Shown one piece after another: positions 14,144 to 22,223 of a DNA stretch of 27,398 nt (positions are counted from its first letter, which is position 1; each line of letters begins with the position of its first letter). A model generated the notes under the pieces. It had not been told where the DNA came from and did no database searches. It saw only the letters and a list, made by a program, of their open reading frames with translations. This DNA is from a virus, in the IMG/VR virus record IMGVR_UViG_3300033150_001517, positions 1 through 27,398 of that record. The stretch is one strand, 5' to 3'. A program made the position numbers and the translations under genes.

Positions 14144-15418
14144 ATGCCAGAAGTTACCGAAAACTATATCCGTATTCCAAATCCAAAACACAAAGAAACT
14201 GGATGTAAAAAAATTCGGACAATAACTGTTTCAGCCTCTAAGGGGATCAAGGCCCTTTATTGTATTGAACACAAAAAAATTAAAACCTATCTCTTTGATA
14301 GGAAGAAATGGAATTTAAGCGAAGCGAAAAAATGGGTTAAGGAACATTCGAAAGGAATAAATATGAGTGATAAACTTCATGTTAAAGCTGAAATCAAGAA
14401 ACGAGAAAAGAAGATTGTTGCTGTGGCCTCAGAGGAAGTTGAGGATAGAGAAGGCGAGGTGCTTTCAATCGATGGGTGGGATTTAAAAAACTTTAAGAAA
14501 AACCCGATACTTCTTTGGTATCACAATCTTCGGCCTGAAAGATCTCTCCCTATTGGTAAAGCCAAGAATATTAAAATTCAGAAAGTCGGTCAAAGGAAGA
14601 AATTAACCTTCGAACCAGTATTTGAAACTATCACCGAATTTGGCCGGACAATTAAAAAATTTGTCGAAGATGGATTGCTTAATTCGTTTAGTGTTGGTTT
14701 TCAGCCAATTGAGAAAGAGGGTAATAAATATCTCAGCCAAGAGCTTTTAGAAATTTCATTAGTACCAGTGGCGGCTCTTCCGTCAGCTCAAATTATTGAA
14801 AGGATGAAGATTGATAAAAATGTTGCCAAGGCGCTCACAGGTGATAAGAAAGCCATTAAAGCAATACTTAAAGACGGTGATAAAGAGATTGATGGCGGCA
14901 AACTTCACGAGCCAAGCAAAGAAGAGGAGATTGTGTACGCCACCAGAGAGGATATTAAAGCCCTTGATGAAAAGATAGAGAAGTTGTTTAAGGTAGTTAA
15001 AAGCACCAGACGAGCCACCCAAAAAGTAGTTAGCGGCAAATATAACAAAATGAGCCGGAATGAAATTTTATCTTTAGCGCTCAAGGCAACTGCCAAGGCA
15101 GTTGATGAGGCTTTAAAAAGAGTGAGGGAAAACAAGGCTAAATGGACAAGGGAGTTTATCAATAATTTACCCGATGCCGCTTTTGCCTATATTGAGCCGG
15201 GTGGAGAAAAAGACGAAAGTGGCAAGACTAAGCCACGGTCGTTAAGGCATTTTCCCCACCACGGAACGAATGTTCGGTCTGGTTCTGAAAACAACACGGT
15301 GGACAAACCTCATTTGAGAAACGCTTTGGCCCGTGCGCCCCAGAGTCCATTTGGGCCCAAGGCATTGCCGCACTTAAAGAAACACGCTAGAGCATTAAAT
15401 ATAGGAGATAACGATTAG
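14144..15418 (+). CDS. HK97-type prohead protease (peptidase S78) with extra N- and C-terminal domains
   Basis: The 424-residue protein has the S78 protease core at about residues 75-225. The catalytic His lies in LLWYHNLRP (H127), the catalytic Ser in GLLNSFSVGF (S183), and the acidic segment is SQELLEISLVPVAALPSA (about 198-215). It cleaves the scaffold part of the capsid protein during head maturation. The first 70 residues are a separate basic module, and an internal ATG at 14363 with its own SD would give the core alone. The C-terminal 80 residues contain DAAFAYIEPGG, PRSLRHFPHH and HLRNALARAPQSPFG, a block I recognise from other phage head proteins. It probably acts inside the prohead. 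Confidence 0.9.
   Translation: MPEVTENYIRIPNPKHKETGCKKIRTITVSASKGIKALYCIEHKKIKTYLFDRKKWNLSEAKKWVKEHSKGINMSDKLHVKAEIKKREKKIVAVASEEVEDREGEVLSIDGWDLKNFKKNPILLWYHNLRPERSLPIGKAKNIKIQKVGQRKKLTFEPVFETITEFGRTIKKFVEDGLLNSFSVGFQPIEKEGNKYLSQELLEISLVPVAALPSAQIIERMKIDKNVAKALTGDKKAIKAILKDGDKEIDGGKLHEPSKEEEIVYATREDIKALDEKIEKLFKVVKSTRRATQKVVSGKYNKMSRNEILSLALKATAKAVDEALKRVRENKAKWTREFINNLPDAAFAYIEPGGEKDESGKTKPRSLRHFPHHGTNVRSGSENNTVDKPHLRNALARAPQSPFGPKALPHLKKHARALNIGDND
14352..14365 (+). promoter_or_regulatory. Internal ribosome binding site and start within the protease gene
   Basis: AAGGA (14352-14356) lies six bases before an in-frame ATG at 14363. The shorter product would start MSDKLHVKAE at residue 74, just before the protease core, and have 351 residues. 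The precise domain boundary makes a second translation start plausible. Confidence 0.45.
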
Positions 15419-15437
15419 AAAGGGGGTGAAAAACAAC

Positions 15438-16715
15438 ATGAAAAAGAAAGATGAAGTAAAAGAACTCTTAGAAAAAGTGGATGGCTTAGCTGAAGAAATC
15501 AAAGCCCTCAAAGAGGACGGCGATGGAGATGATAGTGGTGAGGATGTCAAGGTGGCGGCAGACTTGTCTGAAGCTATTAAAAACCTTGGCGACAGAGTGG
15601 TTGATACCATTGAAGAAACTATCGCCAGCAGGCTTCCCACAGACAAAGAGGATAAGTTGAAAAAAGATTTGTTTTCTACCGAACGAGGTTTGCCGGGAGT
15701 TGAGCTTCCAAAGCTTGAATTGGTCGGTAAATGGCAGAAAGCATATCGGACTGGAACAAAAGAGGAACGAAAAGAGGCTGGCGATAACATAATCGTGTCG
15801 TTCCTTAAGTCATGGGTGATGGAAGACCGTGATCCTGAAGCGGCTAAAGTTTTTAAGGCGCTTAACGAGGGGACTTCAGCAGATGGTGGGTACTTAGTAC
15901 CAGCTCCATTGGCGGCTGAAGTTTGGCGAGTCCTTCCGGATTACGCCGTCATGCGACGAATTGCTCGAACCATCCCAATGACTTCTCAAACCTTGAAGGT
16001 AAATAGTTTGTCGGCACGGCCGTATGCGTACTGGGTATCCGAGTATGCTAAAAAGACTACTACCTCAGCAGAGTTTGATCAAAAGACTCTTACTTGTAAC
16101 AAGTTAGTTTGTTTGCTTCCTGTTACCCACGAACTTTTGGCTGATGCTAATATCAACCTTGCTCAGTTTGTCGTTGAATTGTTTGCCGAAGCAATTGCGA
16201 CTGAAGAAGACAAGGCGTTCTTTACCGGCAGTGGTACTGGGCGGCCAAAGGGTATTACTCAGGAAACCTTAACTAGCTTCTCCGCTGGAGCAAGTTTGAA
16301 CTTCGATGACATCATTAAGTTGATTTACAGTGTTCCCCAATCAGTGCGTCGATCAAGGAACTGTGCTTTTGTCGGAAACCAAACTGCGATGGAGTTGCTA
16401 CGCAAGGTTAAGGACGGCAACAACAACTACATCTGGAGGGATCAGGGGATGTTCAGGGGTGAAGTCCAGCGTGGTCCGGGAGCGCCTGACGCCATTGTGT
16501 ATGGCTACGGCATCCACGAGCAGAACGATCTTGGTAGGGAAATTTATTTCGGTGACTGGAAATACTACTTAATCGGCGATAGGCAACAGATTACTGTTTC
16601 CAAGACCGATGAAGGTGGTGACGCTTGGCGCCGAGATGCTACCGAGTTCAAGGCAGTTGAACGAGTAGATGGTCGGGTCGTGATGACCGCACCGTTTGCT
16701 AAGCTGACCTACTAA
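15438..16715 (+). CDS. Major capsid protein, HK97 fold
   Basis: The ATG at 15438 is chosen because AAAGGGGGTGA (15419-15429) precedes it at eight bases; a GTG at 15426 lies within the SD. The 425-residue protein has an N-terminal acidic coiled coil (about 1-60, the delta or scaffold region). The HK97 fold begins near residue 135 with ALNEGTSADGGYLVP. Further hallmarks are VTHELLADANINLAQFV, EEDKAFFTGSGTGRPKGI and near the end IYFGDWKYYLIGDRQQITV, followed by RRDATEFKAVERVDGRVV. The protease next to it would remove the N-terminal region, with the cut somewhere around residues 90-130. It is the shell of the virion and probably the most abundant product. Confidence 0.97.
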   Translation: MKKKDEVKELLEKVDGLAEEIKALKEDGDGDDSGEDVKVAADLSEAIKNLGDRVVDTIEETIASRLPTDKEDKLKKDLFSTERGLPGVELPKLELVGKWQKAYRTGTKEERKEAGDNIIVSFLKSWVMEDRDPEAAKVFKALNEGTSADGGYLVPAPLAAEVWRVLPDYAVMRRIARTIPMTSQTLKVNSLSARPYAYWVSEYAKKTTTSAEFDQKTLTCNKLVCLLPVTHELLADANINLAQFVVELFAEAIATEEDKAFFTGSGTGRPKGITQETLTSFSAGASLNFDDIIKLIYSVPQSVRRSRNCAFVGNQTAMELLRKVKDGNNNYIWRDQGMFRGEVQRGPGAPDAIVYGYGIHEQNDLGREIYFGDWKYYLIGDRQQITVSKTDEGGDAWRRDATEFKAVERVDGRVVMTAPFAKLTY

Positions 16716-16737
16716 AGCTGAAACGATAGGCTTTGGT

Positions 16738-16795
16738 CCGAGGGTTCTCCCCTCGGCGGGGATCATGTATTAGGGCAGTCATGGTTCCCGCCGAG
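16738..16795 (+). promoter_or_regulatory. Competing hairpins after the capsid gene
   Basis: Hairpin 1 pairs CCGAGGG (16738-16744) with CCCTCGG (16750-16756) over five bases. Hairpin 2 pairs 16752-16767 with 16780-16795 over 16 positions (two G-T), including CTCGGCGGG with CCCGCCGAG, around a 12-base loop. They share 16752-16756 and cannot form together. Hairpin 2 buries the ATG at 16781 and ends directly against the ATG at 16796. No T-run follows either. An attenuator or start-control element that lowers expression after the capsid gene is the likely role. Confidence 0.55.
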
Positions 16796-16972
16796 ATGAG
16801 AAAAGTAAAAATTATCAAAACGGGCGAGGTTAAATTGGTTAGCAATAACCAAGCCCATGATTTGATTGAGGCCGGGGTTGCCAAGCTCTACACCGGGGTT
16901 GCTCCTAAGCGACGGTATAAAACCCGAGTGATGCAACCCAGGAGTAAGAAGCGTGGCTACCGGATTAAATAA
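16781..16972 (+). CDS. Small basic protein between capsid and connector genes
   Basis: I set the start at 16781, five bases after AGGG (16772-16775). The ATG at 16796 (MRKVKIIKTG) is an equally plausible start because the recognisable domain begins there, but it has no SD. The product has 58-63 residues: a short beta-rich part (KVKIIKTGEVKLVS) and a helix (NNQAHDLIEAGVAKLY), then a very basic tail (KRRYKTRVMQPRSKKRGYRI). Proteins of this kind follow the capsid gene in many siphophages, and I know no firm function. The stop overlaps the next ATG by one base. Confidence 0.7.
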   Translation: MVPAEMRKVKIIKTGEVKLVSNNQAHDLIEAGVAKLYTGVAPKRRYKTRVMQPRSKKRGYRIK

Positions 16973-17628
16973 TGAGTTTAGCAAGCTACGCACTAACAAC
17001 CGTCGCAAGGTTCAAAACATACGCTGATATCAGCACCGCTAGTGATGATACTCTTTTGGAAGATTTGGTTAATGCGGTGTCCGATTGGGTTGAGAATTAC
17101 TGCGGTCGCCGGTTTAAGCAAACAGCCCATTCTCAAAAAGAGATTGACTCTGACGGTTCAAAGTATTTGTTTTGTCCCGAATACCCGGTTAGTTCAACCG
17201 CTTCTTTCACTCTTGAGATAAGAACTTCGGTTGAAAACGAGGACGAATGGGAGAGCATTGACAGCGAAGATTATTTTGTTGACTACGATAACGGGATTAT
17301 CACCATTGCCGCTGGTAACTGGCTTAAGGGGAAGAAAAAATATCGGGTTACCTATACCGCCGGTTACAATTTTGACAGTTCAAAAGAAACAGACAACTTA
17401 ACTGATGTTGGGGCTGGGGATTTAGAGGTGGCGGTTTGGAAGTTGCTTAAATCAATTTATGACGAAAGGCGAGGGGACGCTAGGGTAACCAGAGAAAGAC
17501 TTGGTGATTATGATGTTACTTTTGCCAGAATTGCCTTTGAGGACGATCCGACCATTGGTTCTGTTTTAAACCGTTATCGCAAGATTGAAGGTATGTTATC
17601 ACCGGGTTTAGGCCCAGACTTGTACTAA
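16972..17628 (+). CDS. Head-tail connector, HK97 gp6-like (Ad1)
   Basis: The 218-residue protein begins with the Ad1-type helical pattern: a helix (SYALTTVARFKTYADI), then DDTLLEDLVNAVSDWVENYC followed by GRRF, where the family has a surface-lining helix and aromatic turn. A middle beta part (YFVDYDNGIITIAAG, KKYRVTYTAGYN) is followed by a helix with LEVAVWKLLKSIYDERRGD. Such proteins form a ring below the portal that extends the DNA channel. The position after the capsid gene fits. It begins one base inside the preceding stop. Confidence 0.85.
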   Translation: MSLASYALTTVARFKTYADISTASDDTLLEDLVNAVSDWVENYCGRRFKQTAHSQKEIDSDGSKYLFCPEYPVSSTASFTLEIRTSVENEDEWESIDSEDYFVDYDNGIITIAAGNWLKGKKKYRVTYTAGYNFDSSKETDNLTDVGAGDLEVAVWKLLKSIYDERRGDARVTRERLGDYDVTFARIAFEDDPTIGSVLNRYRKIEGMLSPGLGPDLY

Positions 17629-17632
17629 TGTT

Positions 17633-17947
17633 ATGGCAATACACCGTTTCTTTACCAAGAACATTATCGTTAGAAGAGATCGCAGTCTTGGCGGTAACAA
17701 AATTGGGATACAGGCCACGGCAACGGTTAACGGGTGGTATGAGGATTTAAGCCCGGAAGCGAGGGCGCAACTGGGAGTTGTTGAGCAGAGGGCATGGCGT
17801 TTTTGGTTCGACATTGAGGAGGATATTAAAGAAGGCGATGAACTGGCTGATGAAAATGATAATCGGTTTTATGTCCGGGAGGTAACTAAAAAAGAAATAG
17901 GCATTAACCAGCATTTAGAAGTTTTAGCGGTGGAACACAATGTTTAG
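17633..17947 (+). CDS. Head closure or head-tail joining protein
   Basis: The 104-residue protein is mostly beta: MAIHRFFTKNIIVRRD, then ATVNGWYEDLSPEARAQLG, AWRFWFDIEEDIKEGDEL and NRFYVREVTKKE. The GDEL-DENDNRFYVREV segment matches the small beta-barrel stoppers (SPP1 gp16/HK97 gp7-like) that close the connector after DNA filling. It lies between the Ad1 connector and the gp10-like gene, the standard place for a stopper. The first ATG after the preceding stop is used. The call depends mainly on size, strand pattern and position. Confidence 0.65.
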   Translation: MAIHRFFTKNIIVRRDRSLGGNKIGIQATATVNGWYEDLSPEARAQLGVVEQRAWRFWFDIEEDIKEGDELADENDNRFYVREVTKKEIGINQHLEVLAVEHNV

Positions 17948-18293
17948 TTTAAGTATTAAATCCAATGTTGAAAAAATTGCGAGGGCTTTTAGAGAGATAA
18001 AGCTTGGGACTGAAATTTCGAGGATTATTGAGAAACTTGGTTTTGCGACTGAAAGGGCGGCAAAGAAAGTTACACCAGTTGATACTGGCAGACTAAGATC
18101 ATCAATAGGAACGATCATTAAGCCCTTTGAGGCAACGGTAGCGCCCCATACGCACTATGCGGGCTGGGTACATGAGGGAACGAGGCGAATGACCGGCAGA
18201 CCGTTTCTAAAGTGGGGTTGGGAGTCTGCCAGCAAAACAGTCAAAGTTGAAGGCGAAATTGAAAAATATATTAAAGAAAGGTTAAAGGTATGA
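17940..18293 (+). CDS. HK97 gp10-like neck/tail completion protein
   Basis: The 117-residue protein carries the hallmark of this family: TPVDTGRLRSSI (about residues 45-56), then ATVAPHTHYAGWVHEGTRRM (about 65-84) and GRPFLKWG. An N-terminal amphipathic helix precedes them. HK97 gp10-like proteins sit at the head-tail joint and help the tail terminator bind. It overlaps the stopper by eight bases and the next gene by four (ATGA). Confidence 0.9.
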   Translation: MFSLSIKSNVEKIARAFREIKLGTEISRIIEKLGFATERAAKKVTPVDTGRLRSSIGTIIKPFEATVAPHTHYAGWVHEGTRRMTGRPFLKWGWESASKTVKVEGEIEKYIKERLKV

Positions 18294-18739
18294 GTTGGCA
18301 AACAGTCAGGCCGCAAGTAAAAACATTGCTTGAAAATTCTGGGCTGTTTCAGGAAGTATCTGGAACACCCAAGATTAAGTTTAGCGGGTATCCGGCCGCT
18401 TATGTTGTCCAGTCGGATAATGAGGCTGATTATAGTACGACAACAGAGAACGCAAGGGTTTATGCCTTCATTGCTAGGATTTTTTACACAACCAAGGGGG
18501 TTGGCGTGTCAACAGCTCTTGAAAGACTTGAGCAAACCGTTGACGAAATTCTTGACGATATTGATCAAGACTCACTTAAAACTGCCTCGGGTGGCAGGGT
18601 GATTGGCACAAGTATGCCATCAGGATATACATGGCTTAATACTTTTGCCGCTCCATCATTGTTTGGGGAGGTTGAGGGGGAGAACATGGTGATGGCAGAA
18701 ATTAAAATTAGGGTTAAAGTTATCCGTGATATTACATAG
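18290..18739 (+). CDS. Tail terminator candidate
   Basis: The 149-residue protein overlaps the gp10-like gene by ATGA and precedes the tail tube gene, which is where the tail terminator is encoded in siphophages. It starts with a helix (SWQTVRPQVKTLLENSGLFQ), continues with strands (YPAAYVVQSDNEADY, ARVYAFIARIFYTT), a helix (ALERLEQTVDEILDDID) and ends with strands (GENMVMAEIKIRVKVIRD). This alternation fits the alpha/beta fold of the gpU/HK97 gp10-adjacent terminators that cap the tail tube. Direct sequence similarity is weak by eye, so position carries much of the call. Confidence 0.65.
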   Translation: MSWQTVRPQVKTLLENSGLFQEVSGTPKIKFSGYPAAYVVQSDNEADYSTTTENARVYAFIARIFYTTKGVGVSTALERLEQTVDEILDDIDQDSLKTASGGRVIGTSMPSGYTWLNTFAAPSLFGEVEGENMVMAEIKIRVKVIRDIT

Positions 18740-18754
18740 AGAGGGGGTGAAAAC

Positions 18755-19735
18755 ATGAGTAAATTTATTGGTAGGTTAGTTGAAGTCGGAGTTGGGCTTG
18801 AAAGCTCACGAGGGGTGGCTGTTGTCCCAGCAATGTGGGTACCCAAAACCGATTTTAGCTTTGATGACAAAGTTGATCGAGTTCGTTCTGTGGCTGGCTT
18901 GGGCAAACTAGCTGACAGTGAAGAAGCGTTTGTGGTAACTAAATATGGCGCCGGGGATATGACCATGTATCTAAGAAGCCAAACGATTGGGTATTTCCTT
19001 TATTCAATGTTTGGTTCTTTGAGTACATCCGGGCCAACGGACAATGCTTATACTCACGCCTTTTCCATTTCAGAGGATAACCAGCACGAGAGTTTAACGC
19101 TGTATGTGAAAGACAAAAACAACACCGAGGCTTATAAGTTGGCGGTGGTTGACTCACTTGAGTTTTTGGCTTCCCTTGATGAACCAGTAACGGTTAATGT
19201 TTCCTTTCTTTCAAGAAAGGGAAATGTGTGGGCAAGCCAAACACCAAGCTATACTGACGAGTATATGTTTACCAAGAAGCACGTTAAAGTTAAGGTGGCG
19301 GCTGATATTGCCAGTTTGGGAGCGGCCTCAGCCTTATCACTTAAAAGTGCAAGGCTGACGATTTCTCAAAACCCGGTTAGGCAAGATGTTTTGGGAACGG
19401 CAGAGCCGGAAGATATTTTAAACCAACAGCTTTCAGTTGAAGGCGAATTGGTTTTGGATTATGAAAGTTCTACTTGGAAGGATTACTTTACCGGCGGAAC
19501 TGACAGGGCAATGGAAGTTAAGTTTGTGAACGAGGACGAAACGGTTGGCGGTGGCTCAACCAATCCCTCACTAACAATCCAAATGCCAAAGGTTGATTTC
19601 AACGCTTGGGATCCGGGCTATCCGCTTGACGAGTTGGCCATTCAAACCATATCCTTTAAGGGGAGTTATGACTTGGCAAATTCACAAAACATTATTAGCA
19701 CTTGTGATTTGGTCAATGCTAAAACTTCCTATTAA
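18755..19735 (+). CDS. Major tail (tube) protein
   Basis: The 326-residue protein follows a strong SD (GAGGGGGTGA, 18741-18750) and lies before the tail chaperone and tape measure genes, the usual place of the tube protein. It is almost entirely beta. Recognisable parts are VGVGLESSRGVAVVPAMWVP near the N-terminus, LTLYVKDKNNTEAYKLAVVD in the middle and SVEGELVLDYESSTWKDYFT toward the end, a pattern typical of tail tube proteins with a tail-tube N-domain plus an added domain. It would polymerise as hexameric rings around the tape measure. Confidence 0.85.
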   Translation: MSKFIGRLVEVGVGLESSRGVAVVPAMWVPKTDFSFDDKVDRVRSVAGLGKLADSEEAFVVTKYGAGDMTMYLRSQTIGYFLYSMFGSLSTSGPTDNAYTHAFSISEDNQHESLTLYVKDKNNTEAYKLAVVDSLEFLASLDEPVTVNVSFLSRKGNVWASQTPSYTDEYMFTKKHVKVKVAADIASLGAASALSLKSARLTISQNPVRQDVLGTAEPEDILNQQLSVEGELVLDYESSTWKDYFTGGTDRAMEVKFVNEDETVGGGSTNPSLTIQMPKVDFNAWDPGYPLDELAIQTISFKGSYDLANSQNIISTCDLVNAKTSY

Positions 19736-19750
19736 GAAAGGGGGTGAACC

Positions 19751-20065
19751 ATGGGCAAGTTTAAAATTGTCAAGCGATTAGGTCTTGATTTCCTTGGAAG
19801 CGAATGGAAGGAGTGTTTTTTATCCTTTACCGCTGTTACTTTTGCGGAAACTGAGTTATTGGCAAGGGCTGGGGTGAATAAAAAAGAAACAGCCCTCAGC
19901 AAGGCGGCCATGAAGCTATTAGAAGACCATTTTGTTTCTGGTGAAGCAATTGGTGAAGATGGTAAAAAAAGACCTGTTAGCAAAGAAGAGCTTGCAGATT
20001 TTCCACCCGATGTTATTGTTAAGGCTCTTCAATTACTTGCTGGTGAAACAGGCCCAAACGCCTAA
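19751..20065 (+). CDS. Tail assembly chaperone, short form (gpG-like)
   Basis: The 104-residue protein starts four bases after AAAGGGGGTGA (19737-19747). It has an N-terminal beta part (KFKIVKRLGLDFLGSEWKEC) and a helical C-terminal part ending DVIVKALQLLAGETGPNA. Size and place between the tube and tape measure genes identify the gpG-type chaperone, which coats the tape measure before tube assembly. Seven bases before its stop there is a C CCA AAC slippery heptamer, so some ribosomes make the extended form. Confidence 0.85.
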   Translation: MGKFKIVKRLGLDFLGSEWKECFLSFTAVTFAETELLARAGVNKKETALSKAAMKLLEDHFVSGEAIGEDGKKRPVSKEELADFPPDVIVKALQLLAGETGPNA

Positions 20066-20319
20066 AGGCTCTTAGGGAAATTATTGAAATAGCTGAGTAC
20101 GGGCTTCCCAAGGAGCCGACAAAAGATCAGGAATGGGCTATTCATAAAATCAGGGAATATAATTACCGCAAGCTGTTTGGCTTGTCTAAAAGGGAAATGG
20201 TAGAAGAACCGCTTGACGATGTGATTGTTAATGAGGCAATCCATGGTTTTTTTGCTGACAAAGAAAGACGGATAGCAGAAAGAGAAAGAAAAAAGGCAGA
20301 ACATGGCTATAGACGTTAA
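19751..20319 (+). CDS. Tail assembly chaperone, -1 frameshift product (gpGT-like)
   Basis: This form reads 19751-20059, slips back one base on CCCAAAC (20053-20059), and continues from 20059 in the -1 frame to the TAA at 20317-20319. The product has about 189 residues: 103 in the zero frame and 86 after the slip. The -1 frame is open from 20044 with no own start in a good context, and has coding-like content: ALREIIEIAEYGLPKEPT, then DQEWAIHKIREYNYRKLFGL, and a charged helix ending KERRIAERERKKAEHGYRR. In lambda-like phages the T part binds the tail tube protein. It fills a gap that otherwise would look non-coding and overlaps the tape measure start. Confidence 0.88.
20053..20059 (+). promoter_or_regulatory. 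-1 ribosomal frameshift slippery heptamer
   Basis: CCCAAAC is in the X XXY YYZ register relative to the chaperone frame (GGC CCA AAC). Tandem slippage of the Pro and Asn codons gives CCC and AAA. The zero-frame stop TAA lies at 20063-20065, one codon later. I looked for a strong downstream stem and did not find an obvious one. Confidence 0.88.
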
Positions 20320-22222
20320 ACTAATTATCTCGGCTGTTGACCGAGCTTCTGGAACCCTCAAAAAAGTGGGCGGGAGTTTAAGTGCTTTTAACAAACAGTC
20401 AAAAAACATTACTGCTCGCTTTAAGGATATCGGTAAAAATGCCGCCATTGCCACTGCTGGGATAGCAACTATTGGCGCTGGGGCGTATAAGCTGGCTTCT
20501 GATGCGGCTCGGTTTCAATCAGTAAGCGATGCCTTCAGGTCAATGACGCAAGGCATGATCAGAAACCAAGACGAGTTTGTCAATAAAGTTAAGAAGGCAT
20601 CAGCAGGAACGCTTTCTTCAATGGACGTAGTGAGCGGGGCCACAAAAGCCCTGTCACTGATCGGCAAGCAAAGCTTTACCAATTTTGGTGATGACTTTGC
20701 CAAAATGGCAATGCTTTCTAAAAAGGCGGCTAGAGCTACCGGTCAAGACGTCAACTTTATGTTTGACTCATTGATTTTAGGTGTGTCCCGTTCTTCAAAG
20801 CTAATTTTAGACAACCTGGGAATTACCCTTGATATGGCTGAGGCTCAAAGTAAATATAAGGATGAAGTTATGGCCACTACTGGAGCGACTGAAGTTTCGG
20901 CTGAAAAAGCGTCATTGTTAAGAGTGGCTATAGAGGAACTTGAAAAAAACTATGGGAATGTTGCTACTACTGCTGGTGGGTTAGCTGGGGCTCAGCAAAA
21001 GCTAAAAGCAAGCATGGGAGATTTAAGAGTGGAAATTGGCACACAACTACTACCCATTTTTAACGATCTTATTAGAAACATTATTCTTCCCCTTGTTGAG
21101 GATTACTTGCCAAAGCTATCTGATTGGCTTGGTAAAATAATTGGCAAGTTTCAAAAGCTTCCAAAAGAAGTAAAAATAACAGCTGGGGCTTTTGTTGCTT
21201 TACTTCCGTTAATATCAACCATTGGACTTCTTTTAATTCCCCTAACTGCCGGTTTAAAAGCTATCTCCGGTTTGTTTGCCATTATGCCTGGCCCGTTAAA
21301 GCTAGCCGTAGCCGGATTATTAATGTGGTACGGAGTATCAAGGCTTGTTAATAAGCTCCAAGAAAAGCAAAAAGAGGTATTGATTAAGTCTGGAAAAGCA
21401 TGGGTTGATTTTGGTAAGACTCTTCTCGAAAATGCGAAGTGGGTTACGAAAGAAGTGGGTAAGGCTTTTGGTGATTTTTGGGACGAACTAAAACCAGCCT
21501 TTAAAAAAGAGGCCACTGCGGTTTTGTTTATTTTTGATGAGTTTTTAACTCGTGGACTTGTAACTTCTTTGGCTGACAATCTTAAGCAAATTCAAATAAC
21601 ACAGAAGGAGTTTTGGTCTAATTTAGGTCTTGCTTTTAAGGAAGGAACAAACAATTTAAAGAAGATTTTTGAAGATTACCACAAGTGGAAGGTTGAACGC
21701 TGGAAATTATTAGGAAATGAACTTAAAGTTGTTTCTAAAACGATGATGGATAATCTTGAGTTTTCATTTAGTTCTGGACTCAGGCTTGCCCACAAAATAT
21801 GGGAAGGTTTTAAGGATAAAGTTTTGGGTGTTTTGGAAACGCTTAAACTGGCGGTTGATAGAGCAAGGCAAAACTTCGAACAGGCGTTTTCTTTAAATAT
21901 TAGGATGCCAGACTTTGAGGGGATAAGAAGAAGGTTTGAAGAATTTAGATCCTCTTTACCACATTTCCAAACCGGCGGTGTTATTCCCGGTTCACCAGCC
22001 CAAGCAAGGTTGGCAGTGGTTCATGGTGGTGAGAGGGTTATTCCCCATGGTGGCGGCGGTGGGGTTGGCGGTGACGGGATAACGATTAATATCAACGCTG
22101 GGACTTTAATTTCAACCAGAACTGAAGTGAGAGAATTTGCTAAAATGATGTATGACGAACTGGCTAATTTAGCCAGAGCGCAAAGAAAGACAGTTGACGA
22201 GTTGATCAACTGGCAACCATAA
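20303..22222 (+). CDS. Tape measure protein
   Basis: The 639-residue protein starts with VKLIISAVDRASGTLKKVGG, the usual N-terminus of phage tail tape measures, followed by a hydrophobic stretch (NAAIATAGIATIGAGAYKLA, about 46-65). The middle is helical and has a second hydrophobic block (about 290-350, with FVALLPLISTIGLLLIPLTA and LKLAVAGLLMWYGVSRL). The C-terminal region has the glycine-rich GGVIPG and HGGERVIPHGGGGGVGGDG, then a beta-type ITININAG and a final helix. It sets tail length; at about 0.15 nm per residue the tail would be near 95 nm, which is an estimate. It starts inside the frameshifted chaperone gene. Confidence 0.9.
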   Translation: MAIDVKLIISAVDRASGTLKKVGGSLSAFNKQSKNITARFKDIGKNAAIATAGIATIGAGAYKLASDAARFQSVSDAFRSMTQGMIRNQDEFVNKVKKASAGTLSSMDVVSGATKALSLIGKQSFTNFGDDFAKMAMLSKKAARATGQDVNFMFDSLILGVSRSSKLILDNLGITLDMAEAQSKYKDEVMATTGATEVSAEKASLLRVAIEELEKNYGNVATTAGGLAGAQQKLKASMGDLRVEIGTQLLPIFNDLIRNIILPLVEDYLPKLSDWLGKIIGKFQKLPKEVKITAGAFVALLPLISTIGLLLIPLTAGLKAISGLFAIMPGPLKLAVAGLLMWYGVSRLVNKLQEKQKEVLIKSGKAWVDFGKTLLENAKWVTKEVGKAFGDFWDELKPAFKKEATAVLFIFDEFLTRGLVTSLADNLKQIQITQKEFWSNLGLAFKEGTNNLKKIFEDYHKWKVERWKLLGNELKVVSKTMMDNLEFSFSSGLRLAHKIWEGFKDKVLGVLETLKLAVDRARQNFEQAFSLNIRMPDFEGIRRRFEEFRSSLPHFQTGGVIPGSPAQARLAVVHGGERVIPHGGGGGVGGDGITININAGTLISTRTEVREFAKMMYDELANLARAQRKTVDELINWQP

Positions 22223-22223
22223 C

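Noticed and set aside
14047-14208. A 53-codon + strand frame starting in the terminator hairpin
   Set aside because: Its start lies in the hairpin stem, it has no SD, and it overlaps the protease gene out of frame.
15395-15790. Serine-rich minus-strand frame opposite the capsid gene start
   Set aside because: The serine- and phenylalanine-rich product is what the lysine/glutamate-rich coiled coil gives when read backwards. The capsid gene explains the DNA.
16733-16780. Upstream TTG extension of the small gene after the capsid gene
   Set aside because: The extension would translate a GC-rich hairpin, has no SD, and adds a low-quality sequence before the recognisable domain.
20066-20302. Non-coding gap between chaperone and tape measure
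   Set aside because: The -1 frame is open across it and joins the chaperone at a classic slippery site, so it is coding by frameshift.
21151-21579. Minus-strand frame opposite the tape measure gene
   Set aside because: No SD and no domain; the tape measure sequence is convincing throughout.
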